Source: Methanobrevibacter millerae (lineage in GTDB: Archaea > Methanobacteriota > Methanobacteria > Methanobacteriales > Methanobacteriaceae). From it: DNA of 64,000 nt. The translations under genes were made by a program, and so were the position numbers. Positions 45,332-53,757 of this stretch are shown here, piece after piece (the stretch's first letter is position 1; the number at the start of each line of letters is the position of its first letter). Under the pieces are notes generated by a model that saw nothing but the letters and a program-made list of their open reading frames with translations, was not told where the DNA came from and ran no database searches. Location of the stretch: contig NZ_CP011266.1 in the NCBI RefSeq assembly GCF_001477655.1, forward strand, positions 545,001 through 609,000, given 5' to 3'.

Positions 45332-46585
45332 TTAGCTTTTGCTAAATTTATTATATTCTGAGATGTGGTCCAGTAGATTAGATATGTCGCTAGAAGAGAT
45401 TATATTTTTCTCATCGAATAAATATTCAACTGTTTGTTTTTTTGAATAACTATAAATTGAATAATATTCTTTAATCAACTGTAGATCATTTTTAGATATT
45501 TTTGAAGAAAGTTCTTTCAATAATTGGAGCCTATAAGAATCTAAAATATTTAATAATTCTTTTTTAGAATATTGGGAATCAATTATACGATCTGCTAAAA
45601 CATTATCACTACAATTTTCCAATGAAAAATATTTTTTTAATAAGATTTTTTGTTTATAATTTAAGTCTAAATCATATAAAAGATTGTTTCTAAGATGGTT
45701 TCTTGTTGATGTAAGTTCATTTATTAAAGCATCCTTTGAAAAATTATTGTTTATTAAATAATTTACAAAATTTTTTTTAGAATTCTCAAATCTAAAAATA
45801 ACTAAATACCTATATTTTTTATTTAAATCATTATAGAATTCATTAAATATAATATCATAAATTTCTTTTTCTTCATGTTCCTCAATTAAAGATTTTAAAA
45901 TATCTGATTTAGAATCTTTATCAATAGAAAAATGTTTCTTTAAAAAACTTAATGTAGAATCATCAATATTAATATATAATATTTTAAATAATCTGTTTTT
46001 TTCTTGTTTTTCTAATATTTTTAATCTTAAATCCTCTTCAATAAGTTGTAATTCTTTATTTAATTTTTTTAAATCAGATTCAATAGTTGGGATAAATTCT
46101 TCTTCTAGTTGTTTAATATTAAATATTATATCTATTTTTTCATCCTCATTACAATTAGATAATATTTCTTTTTCTTCTGAAAGTAAATTAGTTAGTGATT
46201 TAAATTTCTCTCGTTTTTCCGAGATTACTTTTAACAAAGATTTTAATTCATTTTTTTTGATTTCAATATCTACGTCCAACCCACTTTTAAAAATAAGGTC
46301 TGCTTTATTTTCATTGCATGAGCGACATAATGTTTGAAGGTTATTAATACTATTTGACCCGCCTGCAGCAAGTGGGATAATATGGTCAATAGTTAATTCT
46401 GCACCATTATTTTTACTAGCACCACACATTTGACAACGATATCCATCTCTTCGATAAACTTTATCATACATTCCTTTAGGAAGTTTTATTCTACCTTCTC
46501 TTTCTTCAAGCGGAGTCCCACACATATCACAAAATTTTGACCTTGAATTTCTTTTTTGACGACATTTAGGACAATATTTTTCCAT
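45332..46585 (-). CDS. HNH endonuclease with zinc ribbon
   Basis: A 417-residue protein. A zinc ribbon (C5, C8, C19, C22) precedes an HNH nuclease domain with C51, C54, D67-H68 (TIDHIIPL), N82 and C87-x2-C90 (LCRSC), the McrA-like layout. The remaining 320 residues are helical and coiled, lysine/leucine/asparagine-rich, perhaps with repeats for DNA binding (LKKHFSI, LKKYFSL, IKEYYSI). It is in opposite orientation to terminase and separates the intact terminase gene from its broken 3' copy. It could be a homing-type nuclease or a defence protein. Confidence 0.85.
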   Translation of the reverse strand: MEKYCPKCRQKRNSRSKFCDMCGTPLEEREGRIKLPKGMYDKVYRRDGYRCQMCGASKNNGAELTIDHIIPLAAGGSNSINNLQTLCRSCNENKADLIFKSGLDVDIEIKKNELKSLLKVISEKREKFKSLTNLLSEEKEILSNCNEDEKIDIIFNIKQLEEEFIPTIESDLKKLNKELQLIEEDLRLKILEKQEKNRLFKILYINIDDSTLSFLKKHFSIDKDSKSDILKSLIEEHEEKEIYDIIFNEFYNDLNKKYRYLVIFRFENSKKNFVNYLINNNFSKDALINELTSTRNHLRNNLLYDLDLNYKQKILLKKYFSLENCSDNVLADRIIDSQYSKKELLNILDSYRLQLLKELSSKISKNDLQLIKEYYSIYSYSKKQTVEYLFDEKNIISSSDISNLLDHISEYNKFSKS

Positions 46586-46829
46586 TTAATCACCGAATTA
46601 AATAATTCCATCTTATCTAAATAATTTTGGATGCTATGATTTTTCTTTTATAATGGGTCACATATGCGGATTCCATTATATTAATGTCCCATATATTGAT
46701 TATTATTTAATATTTATAGTAACAAGTTAATATCAATTACTGTTAATATGATTATAGCTACTACTTGTTAATCAAAAGAATATTTAGAATTTCAGTTCAG
46801 GGGTTGATAAAATTTAGGCACTATTATCT

Positions 46830-47376
46830 GTACTGGGACTTAGTAGCTACTGAAGTACTAAATGATGATAAATTGGAATGTAATAATTCAGATTATACTG
46901 CAGGAGTTTTATTAGCTAAAGATTCAAAAATTAATATCTATATTTTGGATTCGTATGAATTTCAGCTTGAGTCAATGAATTTAATCAATGAAATCATCAA
47001 TAATGTAGCACATAATAAGGTCGATGTGCAATATAGTAATGTAGATGAAAGTATAGGTAAAAACTTTGAATTCTTAATTATTGGTGAGTTAACAAGAATA
47101 TAACTTATTAATTATGCAGGTAACTCAAAATAAAATAAAATTAATGGAGTAATGAGAGTTTTCGTTGATATTCAACTGAATGGAATATGCCTTGTTGGGG
47201 AGGATGGAAGTGGGTTCACCAAAAAATGGGCCATAGAATTCTTGGAGAAGATAACTGCATATCCAAATCAGACCATTTATGATGACTGTGTGGTGGCATT
47301 CACTGGAGGATATGAAAAAATAGCTAGTGAAAAGCAACCTCAAAGAGTTGATGTAGATAAATGGTATTCTACGTAA
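46830..47376 (+). pseudogene. Duplicated 3' part of terminase, broken
   Basis: From TGGGACTTAG at 46830 the sequence matches the nuclease half of terminase (compare 44751 on). Part one, to about 47100, keeps YWDLVATEVLNDDKL and LAKDS..NIYILDSYEFQLES; then comes a damaged stretch with a stop at 47101. Part two, from 47152, keeps VDIQLNGICLVGEDGSGF and TIYDDCVVAFTGGYEK to the end. Similarity stops right after the stop codon. The 5' half of the gene is missing. Confidence 0.9.
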
Positions 47377-47490
47377 TTATAATTTTTAATTTGTTAATAT
47401 TTTTTTAGAATTTTTAATTTTTTTCAAAATGAATATTTTAAGGTTGTGGATTAATATTTATATATCATTGTGCAGAAATATTATAGTACC

Positions 47491-47575
47491 TGAGAGAAAA
47501 GCAGTAAATATTTTTTATAGTATACGGGCAAAATCCATTTTACAAAGTTTTTTAAATTAATAAAACAATATTTTT
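47491..47575 (+). repeat. Dispersed repeat R1
   Basis: GAGAGAAAAGCAGTAAATAT, then TTTATAGTATACGGGC and AAAATCCATTTTAC. It is the first of seven copies. It lies in the leader of the transglutaminase gene and is followed by sequence also duplicated near 56.6 kb. Confidence 0.8.
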
Positions 47576-47619
47576 ATTTAATTTTACTTTTAATCTATTA
47601 TAATATGGGTGAGAAGTGC

Positions 47620-48192
47620 ATGGAAGAATATTTGATGGAAACACCAAGCATTGATTACATGAATCCTCTTTTTCAGGATAAGGTTCGGGAATTGATGAAT
47701 CAATCTGAAGATAATCTGGATTATATAAAACGATGTTACATCTTTGTTAGGGATGAAATTTCTCATTCATGGGACATTAAAACAGATGTGGTTTCAAGAA
47801 CTGCCAGTGAGGTGCTTGAAAATAAAACTGGAATCTGCTGGACAAAATCTTGTCTTCTTGCAGCACTTCTAAGAGCAAATCAGATTCCATCAGGCATCAG
47901 TTATCAGTTGCTTACAAGAGCGGATGATGCAAGTGAAGGTTATATGATTCATGCTTTAAACACTGTGTATATAAAGGATTTAGATAAGTGGATCAGACTT
48001 GATGCTCGAGGAAATAAGAAAAATATTAATGCATTTTTCAGTTTGAATGAGGAACGCTTGGCTTACACAATCCGAAGTGAACTTGGTGAAATTGACTATC
48101 ATGATAACCATGCAGATTTGGATGAAAGATTGGTTAATATTCTGATGCAAAGTGTGGATATCTTGGAGCTTACAACTGATTTTGAGTTTTAG
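47620..48192 (+). CDS. Transglutaminase-like cysteine protease
   Basis: ATG 47620 (MEEYLMETPSIDYM) follows GGTGAG and is preferred over 47605. The 190-residue protein shows the transglutaminase-like core: a helical lead DYIKRCYIFVRDEISHSWD, catalytic Cys in TGICWTKSCLLAALLRAN near 68, His in YMIHALNTVYIK near 104 and Asp in KWIRLDARG near 117. Such small soluble members are often peptidases or amidases. Its leader and first 14 codons occur again as a decayed copy near 56.7 kb. Confidence 0.88.
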   Translation: MEEYLMETPSIDYMNPLFQDKVRELMNQSEDNLDYIKRCYIFVRDEISHSWDIKTDVVSRTASEVLENKTGICWTKSCLLAALLRANQIPSGISYQLLTRADDASEGYMIHALNTVYIKDLDKWIRLDARGNKKNINAFFSLNEERLAYTIRSELGEIDYHDNHADLDERLVNILMQSVDILELTTDFEF

Positions 48193-48208
48193 TTAGAATT
48201 TCATTAAT

Positions 48209-48258
48209 ATGTGTTTTTTCATAAAGTCGCACTTTGAAAATGTTTATTATTAATAAAA
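48209..48258 (+). repeat. Repeat pair A, copy 1
   Basis: TGTTTTTTCATAAAGTCGCA then CTTTGAAAATG and TTTATTATTAAT, upstream of the MNT gene. A near-identical segment lies at 51242-51290, upstream of the 51.3-kb small gene. Its place before genes suggests shared control. Confidence 0.75.
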
Positions 48259-48301
48259 ATTATAAGATTAAATAACGACCATTACATTATGGTGATTTTT
48301 C

Positions 48302-48598
48302 ATGGTTTTTACTATTGATGATATTAGAAAAAGAGTTATTCCAATTGTAATTAAATATGGTATAAGTACTTTTAGTCTTTTCGGATCTTACGCTCGGGAA
48401 GAGGCCAATGAAAATAGTGATTTGGATTTTGTAATGGATAAAGGTGATTTGAAAGGTCTGCAATATGTTTCTTTAGTCCAAGATTTGGAAGATGAATTTA
48501 ATTGCCATGTTGATGTAGTTAGTAAAGGCAGTTCAAATAAAAAATTTCTCGAAGCAATAAGCAAGGAGGAGGTTCTTTTATATGAACGAGAAAGATAA
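48302..48598 (+). CDS. mntA: MNT-type antitoxin (minimal nucleotidyltransferase)
   Basis: A 98-residue nucleotidyltransferase with GSYAREEANENSDLDF near 28-43, the exact G-S-x10-D-x-D pattern of the polymerase-beta fold. MntA-type enzymes neutralise their HEPN partner by adding AMP to it. The next gene, a HEPN protein, starts 17 bases before its stop, as is typical for the pair. It is the most recognisable type of MNT/HEPN operon in archaea. Confidence 0.92.
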   Translation: MVFTIDDIRKRVIPIVIKYGISTFSLFGSYAREEANENSDLDFVMDKGDLKGLQYVSLVQDLEDEFNCHVDVVSKGSSNKKFLEAISKEEVLLYERER

Positions 48599-48923
48599 AA
48601 GAAGTGCAGAAACCATAATTGACTATTGTGACCGTATTGCTGATTATTTAAATCGATTTGATGATGATAAAGAAATTTACATGTCTGACAGTTTATATAA
48701 AGATGCTTGTGCATTAGTTATAATCCAAATGGGAGAATTTGCCAATAGATTTTCAGATGAATTTCTTGAAGAATATGATGGAATTGAATGGGGTCAATTA
48801 ATTGGATTGAGAAATGTCACTGCCCATAATTATGAAAATATAATTGATGATATAATTTGGGAAGTTATGCATGATGATGTTCCAGAAATTAAAGAATATT
48901 TAGAAAAAATTCTTTATCATTAA
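48582..48923 (+). CDS. hepT: HEPN-domain toxin
   Basis: A 113-residue all-helical protein (DUF86 type) with the RNase motif R-x4-H-x-Y as RNVTAHNY near 87-94. HepT cleaves RNA or is held inactive by AMP groups that MntA attaches to the tyrosine of that motif. The gene overlaps its antitoxin gene. Repeat copy R2 lies 22 bases after its stop. All three motif residues are intact, so it is probably active or regulated, not decayed. Confidence 0.92.
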   Translation: MNEKDKRSAETIIDYCDRIADYLNRFDDDKEIYMSDSLYKDACALVIIQMGEFANRFSDEFLEEYDGIEWGQLIGLRNVTAHNYENIIDDIIWEVMHDDVPEIKEYLEKILYH

Positions 48924-48944
48924 AGTTATCTTCAATTCAAATAT

Positions 48945-48995
48945 TAAAAAAGTAATAAATATTTTGTATAGTATACGGGCAACAAAAGATATATC
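48945..48995 (+). repeat. Dispersed repeat R2
   Basis: AAGTAATAAATA, TTTTGTATAGTATACGGGC, AACAAAA. It lies just downstream of the HEPN toxin gene, within a 700-base gap (48924-49626) that otherwise holds AT-rich sequence and repeat pair B. Confidence 0.85.
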
Positions 48996-49302
48996 TTATT
49001 TTTTGTTTATTTTACTTATTAATTTGTAATATTAAGTTTATTCTTTATTAACCTAATATAATTTATTTGATGATTTTATTGGTTGCAATATATTGGTATT
49101 TTTAAAAAACTAGTCTTTTTTTTAAGGAATTAATTGGTCTTTTTTAGTAGGTATTTATATATTGTATGGTTTTTTTAGTATATTGACTTTAAAATTCTTT
49201 GAAAAATTATTAGGAAAACCATTCATTAACTATTTCATATTCTATGTTTCCATAATGAATTCCTCCATACTGATGTTAACAATTAATGAAGAATATTAAA
49301 AA

Positions 49303-49358
49303 TATAATTTTAAAAATTGAATAAGGATAAATTTGTTAAACAAATTTTGATACATCCC
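49303..49358 (+). repeat. Repeat pair B, copy 1
   Basis: AAAAATTGAATAAGGATAA then ATTTGTTAAACAAAT and TTTGATACATCCC. The same sequence, with one change, is at 60949-61000. The ATTTGTTAAACAAAT part is palindromic. It may mark the end of a lost insertion sequence. Confidence 0.75.
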
Positions 49359-49626
49359 TATTCAACATATAACTTGGTTGGTACTGTACCGGCCAAAACA
49401 TCCTATGAGGTTATATAATCCTATGGGCATCAAGTATATAAAAGTTCTATCCATTACTTATTATCAAATTAAAACAATATTTCATTCTAAAAACAATTTT
49501 ATATTCCAAAAACAATGTTTATTTTTAAAAATAAGAAAGTATAAATAGTTTTAAAATAAAATATCTAATTCTAAAACATTACTATAATAAGATCTATTGA
49601 TGGTGTTTTTATAGGTGGTTGATAAT

Positions 49627-51192
49627 ATGAAATTATTTGAAAAACCAGGTTATGAAACTATAATTGGAGATGGCAGACATTTAACGGAATATATGAAAAA
49701 TCTAATCAAAGAAGGTAAGATTTCAGAAAGTGAGGCAATGTCAATTAAAGATAGATTAAAAAATGGATTTGAGAATGGCAGTATTAAAGAAGAAGAGCTA
49801 ATTCTTAGGGCTCATGAAATGTTTTCTGATTTTCCGTATGATTATATATGGTTCTTTGGGAATGTTATGTCAAAGGATGAAACCTGTCCGATATGTCTTG
49901 AAAAAATGGATTATAAAGAGGGTTCTTGTAAAAATTGTGGTTTTGATCTTGATTTAGTTCATTTAAGTTTAAAAGAGTTTGAAATGATGGATATTTTCGC
50001 AGATTTTGTTGATTCACATGAAGACCTTAAGGATACAAAAGACATGCTTTTAGAAAATGATTATTATGGGGACCATTTATATAATGATTTGCTGCTCCAA
50101 ATATTTTTGGATGATTCCTTAAAAAGGGAATATGATAGCCTTCATTTAAATAATTTTGTGGATTTGGATGAAATGTATGCTGATTTTAAAGAGGATACAT
50201 CTGAAGAAAATTACTCCCAAGAGAATGCTCAAACAACTTGTATGGATGAAATTGAATTTTGTAAAATGGCTGACAATAAGTATCGTCTAATCCCAAGGGT
50301 TGATGATTCATATGTCATGCCTGTTGATTTGAATAGATTTAAACTTTATACTCTTGTTGATGAATGTAATGATGCAGATTTTGCATTATATGATTTGTCT
50401 TTTGTCCCATGGTGTTTTAGACAACAACTTAGAGATTTGTCCTTTGAAGGAGGATTTTTGACTCATAATGCCTGTAAAGCTAATTGGCAGGATTTTTCAA
50501 AAGACTTGAGGCGTTGGCAATTGAAAGAATTTTTAGAAAAACATGGTATTGATGCCACGGGCAATAAAAAACATCTTGTTCAAATAATTGCTGAAAGTAA
50601 TTTGCCATTAGAAGAATTCGTGTCTGAAAAAACATTTTTAACACAAGAATCTTATGATTACTTGAAAGAATATGAATGGATTCAATTTTACATCGATAAT
50701 CTTTATTATTTTGATTTTTTAGACTTTTTTGATTTTTTGGATAATCATAATGGCAGTATTGAGGAGATTTCTCTAAAATACTTGGATGAACATATTAAAT
50801 TAGCTGAGGAGTCATTGGATTTTGATTATATCATGAGGACTTATGAATCCAAAACAAGAATTCTTCATTCAATTTTAAAATTGGATGAGGCATTGGAATG
50901 TGATATTCGAATATTGCATTTAAATATGAATCCTATTTGCTTACCCAATTATAGCTTTTCTTCACATGTTCCTTTAGATTCTGAAAATATTTCAAATCTA
51001 AAAGAAGCAAAATCAAAATATGGGGAGGAAGTAATCTTCAAATCATTTAATAAAAATTGGAATTTTATGGGTTTTAAATCAATAATCATTCCTAAAAATG
51101 ATGTTTGGGATTATTTAATTAACGCATTAAATTCTAAAGATCAGAATCATGGAAGTAAAAAAATTCGTGAAAAATATTTCTTGTCTTTTTAA
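49627..51192 (+). CDS. SAP-domain protein with zinc ribbon, 521 aa
   Basis: ATG 49627 (MKLFEKPGYE) follows GGTGG. The protein has an N-terminal SHOCT-like segment (LIKEGKISESEAMSIKDRL), then a zinc ribbon (CPICLEKMD ... CKNCGF near 90-107), a long acidic middle, and a SAP-type helix-turn-helix (RWQLKEFLEKHGIDATGNKK near 294-313), which binds DNA. The rest is helical. A chromosome-associated or mobile-element protein is possible. It is preceded by a 690-base non-coding gap, so it should have its own promoter there. Confidence 0.7.
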   Translation: MKLFEKPGYETIIGDGRHLTEYMKNLIKEGKISESEAMSIKDRLKNGFENGSIKEEELILRAHEMFSDFPYDYIWFFGNVMSKDETCPICLEKMDYKEGSCKNCGFDLDLVHLSLKEFEMMDIFADFVDSHEDLKDTKDMLLENDYYGDHLYNDLLLQIFLDDSLKREYDSLHLNNFVDLDEMYADFKEDTSEENYSQENAQTTCMDEIEFCKMADNKYRLIPRVDDSYVMPVDLNRFKLYTLVDECNDADFALYDLSFVPWCFRQQLRDLSFEGGFLTHNACKANWQDFSKDLRRWQLKEFLEKHGIDATGNKKHLVQIIAESNLPLEEFVSEKTFLTQESYDYLKEYEWIQFYIDNLYYFDFLDFFDFLDNHNGSIEEISLKYLDEHIKLAEESLDFDYIMRTYESKTRILHSILKLDEALECDIRILHLNMNPICLPNYSFSSHVPLDSENISNLKEAKSKYGEEVIFKSFNKNWNFMGFKSIIIPKNDVWDYLINALNSKDQNHGSKKIREKYFLSF

Positions 51193-51241
51193 ATTGATAA
51201 TAATAGGAGTTTTAAATAATTGGGTGTGAATACATCTAATC

Positions 51242-51290
51242 ATATGTTTTTTCGTAAAGTCGCAGTTTGAAAATGTTTATTATTAATGAA
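51242..51290 (+). repeat. Repeat pair A, copy 2
   Basis: TGTTTTTTCGTAAAGTCGCA then GTTTGAAAATG and TTTATTATTAAT, almost identical to 48209-48258. It lies 43 bases before the next start codon, as copy 1 does before the MNT gene. Confidence 0.75.
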
Positions 51291-51332
51291 GTTTATATCT
51301 TATAATACAATTAGGAATAGGAGGAGATTTAT

Positions 51333-51527
51333 TTGCAAGAAAGTAATGAATTAGATTCAACATGTGGAATTTCTGATGAAGAGCTTACAGAAAGATTTAA
51401 AGCATCTATTAAAATAGATCAAGATATTTGTAAAATTAAAGGACTTCCTATTGCTGGTTATGATGATGAACTTGATTGTCCTTACATAGAATATCCTGAT
51501 GGGAAAAGAGAGTATGTCAAAGAATAA
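51333..51527 (+). CDS. Small acidic protein, TTG start, 64 aa
   Basis: AGGAGGAG at 51317-51324 is followed at proper spacing by TTG at 51333, which is the only reasonable start. The 64-residue acidic protein (QESNELDSTCGISDEELTERF...) has no known domain; the ending YDDELDCPYIEYPDGKREYVKE suggests a small antitoxin or regulator. It is preceded by the same repeat as the MNT/HEPN pair. No toxin is found next to it. Confidence 0.6.
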   Translation: MQESNELDSTCGISDEELTERFKASIKIDQDICKIKGLPIAGYDDELDCPYIEYPDGKREYVKE

Positions 51528-51693
51528 GAAAAAACTTCCATAAATTATTGTTTTTACAGTCGTTATGAATGCTATTTTGTATAATTGTGGCTAAAATCTA
51601 TTTTAAGGACTTTATTTACTTTTTAAAGTGTAAATAATTTTGTCATGTTTTTCAATATTATAAATTTTATTGAATATTCTTTTATATATTATC

Positions 51694-51740
51694 ATTCAAT
51701 ATATTGAATATATATTTATATAATAGTGTTCAATATATTA
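51694..51740. promoter_or_regulatory. Palindromic operator at AAA+ ATPase promoter
   Basis: ATTCAATATATTGAAT (51694-51709) is a perfect 16-bp palindrome. TATATTTATATAA follows and a second half-like copy, GTTCAATATATTA, lies at 51728-51740, 18 bases before the ATG. A repressor site flanking the TATA box is likely. Confidence 0.65.
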
Positions 51741-51758
51741 TCAAAGAGGTGATTTAGT

Positions 51759-53219
51759 ATGAATCCTGATAATGAAGATTCAATTCATGATTTTTTACAA
51801 AGCCAAATAACAGATACTCCTTTATCTCTAAACAATGAGTTATCAAATAGGGGTGTTAAATTTAATCATAGGGATGATTTTGAAGAAATAAGAACATTTA
51901 TAGATGAATTCATCGATGGAAATAATGTTAATCGTTATATTGTATTGCCGGGTCTTAGGGGTGTTGGAAAAACAACAATCTTATTTCAGGTATATGACTA
52001 CTTGTTGAATCAAAAAAATATCCGTCATGAACAGATATTATATTTTTCCTGTGAGGAACTAAATAAAATAGAAGATTGTGACATCTATGATACCATCAAA
52101 TATTATCTAAAAACATTCCATAACTCCTCACTGCAGACACTTGATGAAAAATTATTCTTATTAATTGACGAATCACATTTTGATAAAGATTGGTCACTTT
52201 CAGGTAAAATAATCACTGATAAATCTAAAAATATATTTGCGATTTTTACAGGTTCATCAGCAATAAATCTTGAATATAATGCTGAAGCCGCAAGAAGGAT
52301 GATACGATATCCAATAACTCCCCTAAATTATTCACAACATTTAAAATTAAAATATAATTATCACACAGATATTTCCAATGATTTGATAGATTTATTATTT
52401 AATGGCAATGTTGATAATGCAATCATAAAAGAAAAGCAGGTAAATTGTGATTTATTAAATCTAAAAAATTATCATTCAATGGATTGGGATAATTATTTTA
52501 AATTTGGAGGATTTCCGTCAGTGATGCATGATACGAATCACAGAAATGCATTTAAAAAATTATACTACTCAGTTGAAACTGTGGTGACAAAAGATTTAGG
52601 GACAATGAATAACCTGACTGCAAATACACAAACAAATGCATTAAGATTAATGAAATTTTTGGCGGAAAAATATCCTGGTGACATTTCACAAAATGCGCTT
52701 GCAAATAAAATCAAAACTTCTGCAGGAAGTGTTAATACAATAATGGACTTACTTGAAAAGACTCATTTGATATTTCACACAGAACCTTATGCAGGTGCAA
52801 ATGCAAGAGCAAAAAAATCATGGCAGTATTATTTTGCAACACCAAGCATAATGCATGCAATAAATCTCAAATTCGGATTTTCATCTATAAAATTGAGTGA
52901 ATATGAAGGAATATTGCTTGAAACATTAGTCGGATCAAACCTTGTTAATTTGAAAAATAGTGAACAGTTCTTTGAATTCAGTATATTCTACGATACATAT
53001 AAAGTGAAAAAGCAAAAGGTTGATTTTATAATAAAAAAAGATTTTGATGAAGTAATCCCAATAGAAGTTGGACACGGTAATAAAGGTACTGATCAAATTA
53101 AGGATGCAATAAGACGTTATAAAGCTCCACATGGAATTGTTATATCTGATACAACAAAAACAATTGAAAAAGTTGATAATGTAATATTCGTGCCAATAAA
53201 AACTTTCTCATTAATGTAA
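51759..53219 (+). CDS. AAA+ ATPase, DUF4143 type
   Basis: A 486-residue P-loop ATPase with Walker A PGLRGVGKTT near 66-75, Walker B LFLLIDESH near 135, sensor FTGSSA near 167, then the C-terminal region with RRMIRYPITPLNY, a winged-helix segment (SAGSVNTIMDLLEKTHLI) and the DUF4143 nuclease-like end (VDFIIKK..DEVIPIEVGHG with D-x..E-x). This family is abundant in archaea and may be mobile-element or stress-linked; substrates are unknown. It is preceded by a palindromic operator. AGAGGTG precedes the ATG. Confidence 0.88.
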   Translation: MNPDNEDSIHDFLQSQITDTPLSLNNELSNRGVKFNHRDDFEEIRTFIDEFIDGNNVNRYIVLPGLRGVGKTTILFQVYDYLLNQKNIRHEQILYFSCEELNKIEDCDIYDTIKYYLKTFHNSSLQTLDEKLFLLIDESHFDKDWSLSGKIITDKSKNIFAIFTGSSAINLEYNAEAARRMIRYPITPLNYSQHLKLKYNYHTDISNDLIDLLFNGNVDNAIIKEKQVNCDLLNLKNYHSMDWDNYFKFGGFPSVMHDTNHRNAFKKLYYSVETVVTKDLGTMNNLTANTQTNALRLMKFLAEKYPGDISQNALANKIKTSAGSVNTIMDLLEKTHLIFHTEPYAGANARAKKSWQYYFATPSIMHAINLKFGFSSIKLSEYEGILLETLVGSNLVNLKNSEQFFEFSIFYDTYKVKKQKVDFIIKKDFDEVIPIEVGHGNKGTDQIKDAIRRYKAPHGIVISDTTKTIEKVDNVIFVPIKTFSLM

Positions 53220-53310
53220 AAACTATTAAAATTTGGGAAATATTATTTATTTTCCATTTTTTGTATATGGTGTAGTGTGTTTAAATATTATTATATCATA
53301 TTAATTGTGT

Positions 53311-53392
53311 AAGAGCGAAAAGTAGTAAATATTTTGCATAGTATACAGGCAACAAGATTTTTAAATGATTTATGGTCTTTATAATATTTATT
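53311..53392 (+). repeat. Dispersed repeat R3
   Basis: AGAGCGAAAAGTAGTAAATA, then TTTTGCATAGTATACAGGC and AACAAGATTTTTAAATGATT. It is one of the longest copies and matches R7 beyond the core, including a downstream AAAAAGAGTTTTTT. Confidence 0.85.
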
Positions 53393-53757
53393 ATACTTTA
53401 ATATTTCTTTCAGCATATAATGACTTGGTATTGGTTATCTGTTAATCATTATTCATTCTTATCTTCCTAAAAAGAGTTTTTTTTATTAAATATTTACTTT
53501 TTATAAGTTTTGAAAAAAATCGCACTGACTCCCCCATATTCATGACCAATTGGGTTCACATCATGCACCTGCTGTGTTAGAGTTAAATTCCTGTCCTGTT
53601 GTACACTTAACAATAAAAGTAATGAATACTGCTACTTCTGTGGAATTAAATTAATGGAAGATGATGTGGGGATATTGTTTCATCCGAAAAGTCAACAGAT
53701 TAAATGGTTATTTTAATATTGAAATGTTTATATGTGTCTTATTTATATAATATTATT
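53393..53757. other. Gap with possible zinc-ribbon gene remnant
   Basis: The gap before the Ppx-like gene holds AT-rich sequence and, near 53605-53715, a frame NNKSNEYCYFCGIKLMEDD that looks like a piece of a zinc-ribbon protein without a start or full length. Another frame upstream (HAPAVLELNSCPVVHLT) is of the same kind. Probably decayed coding sequence. Confidence 0.35.
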
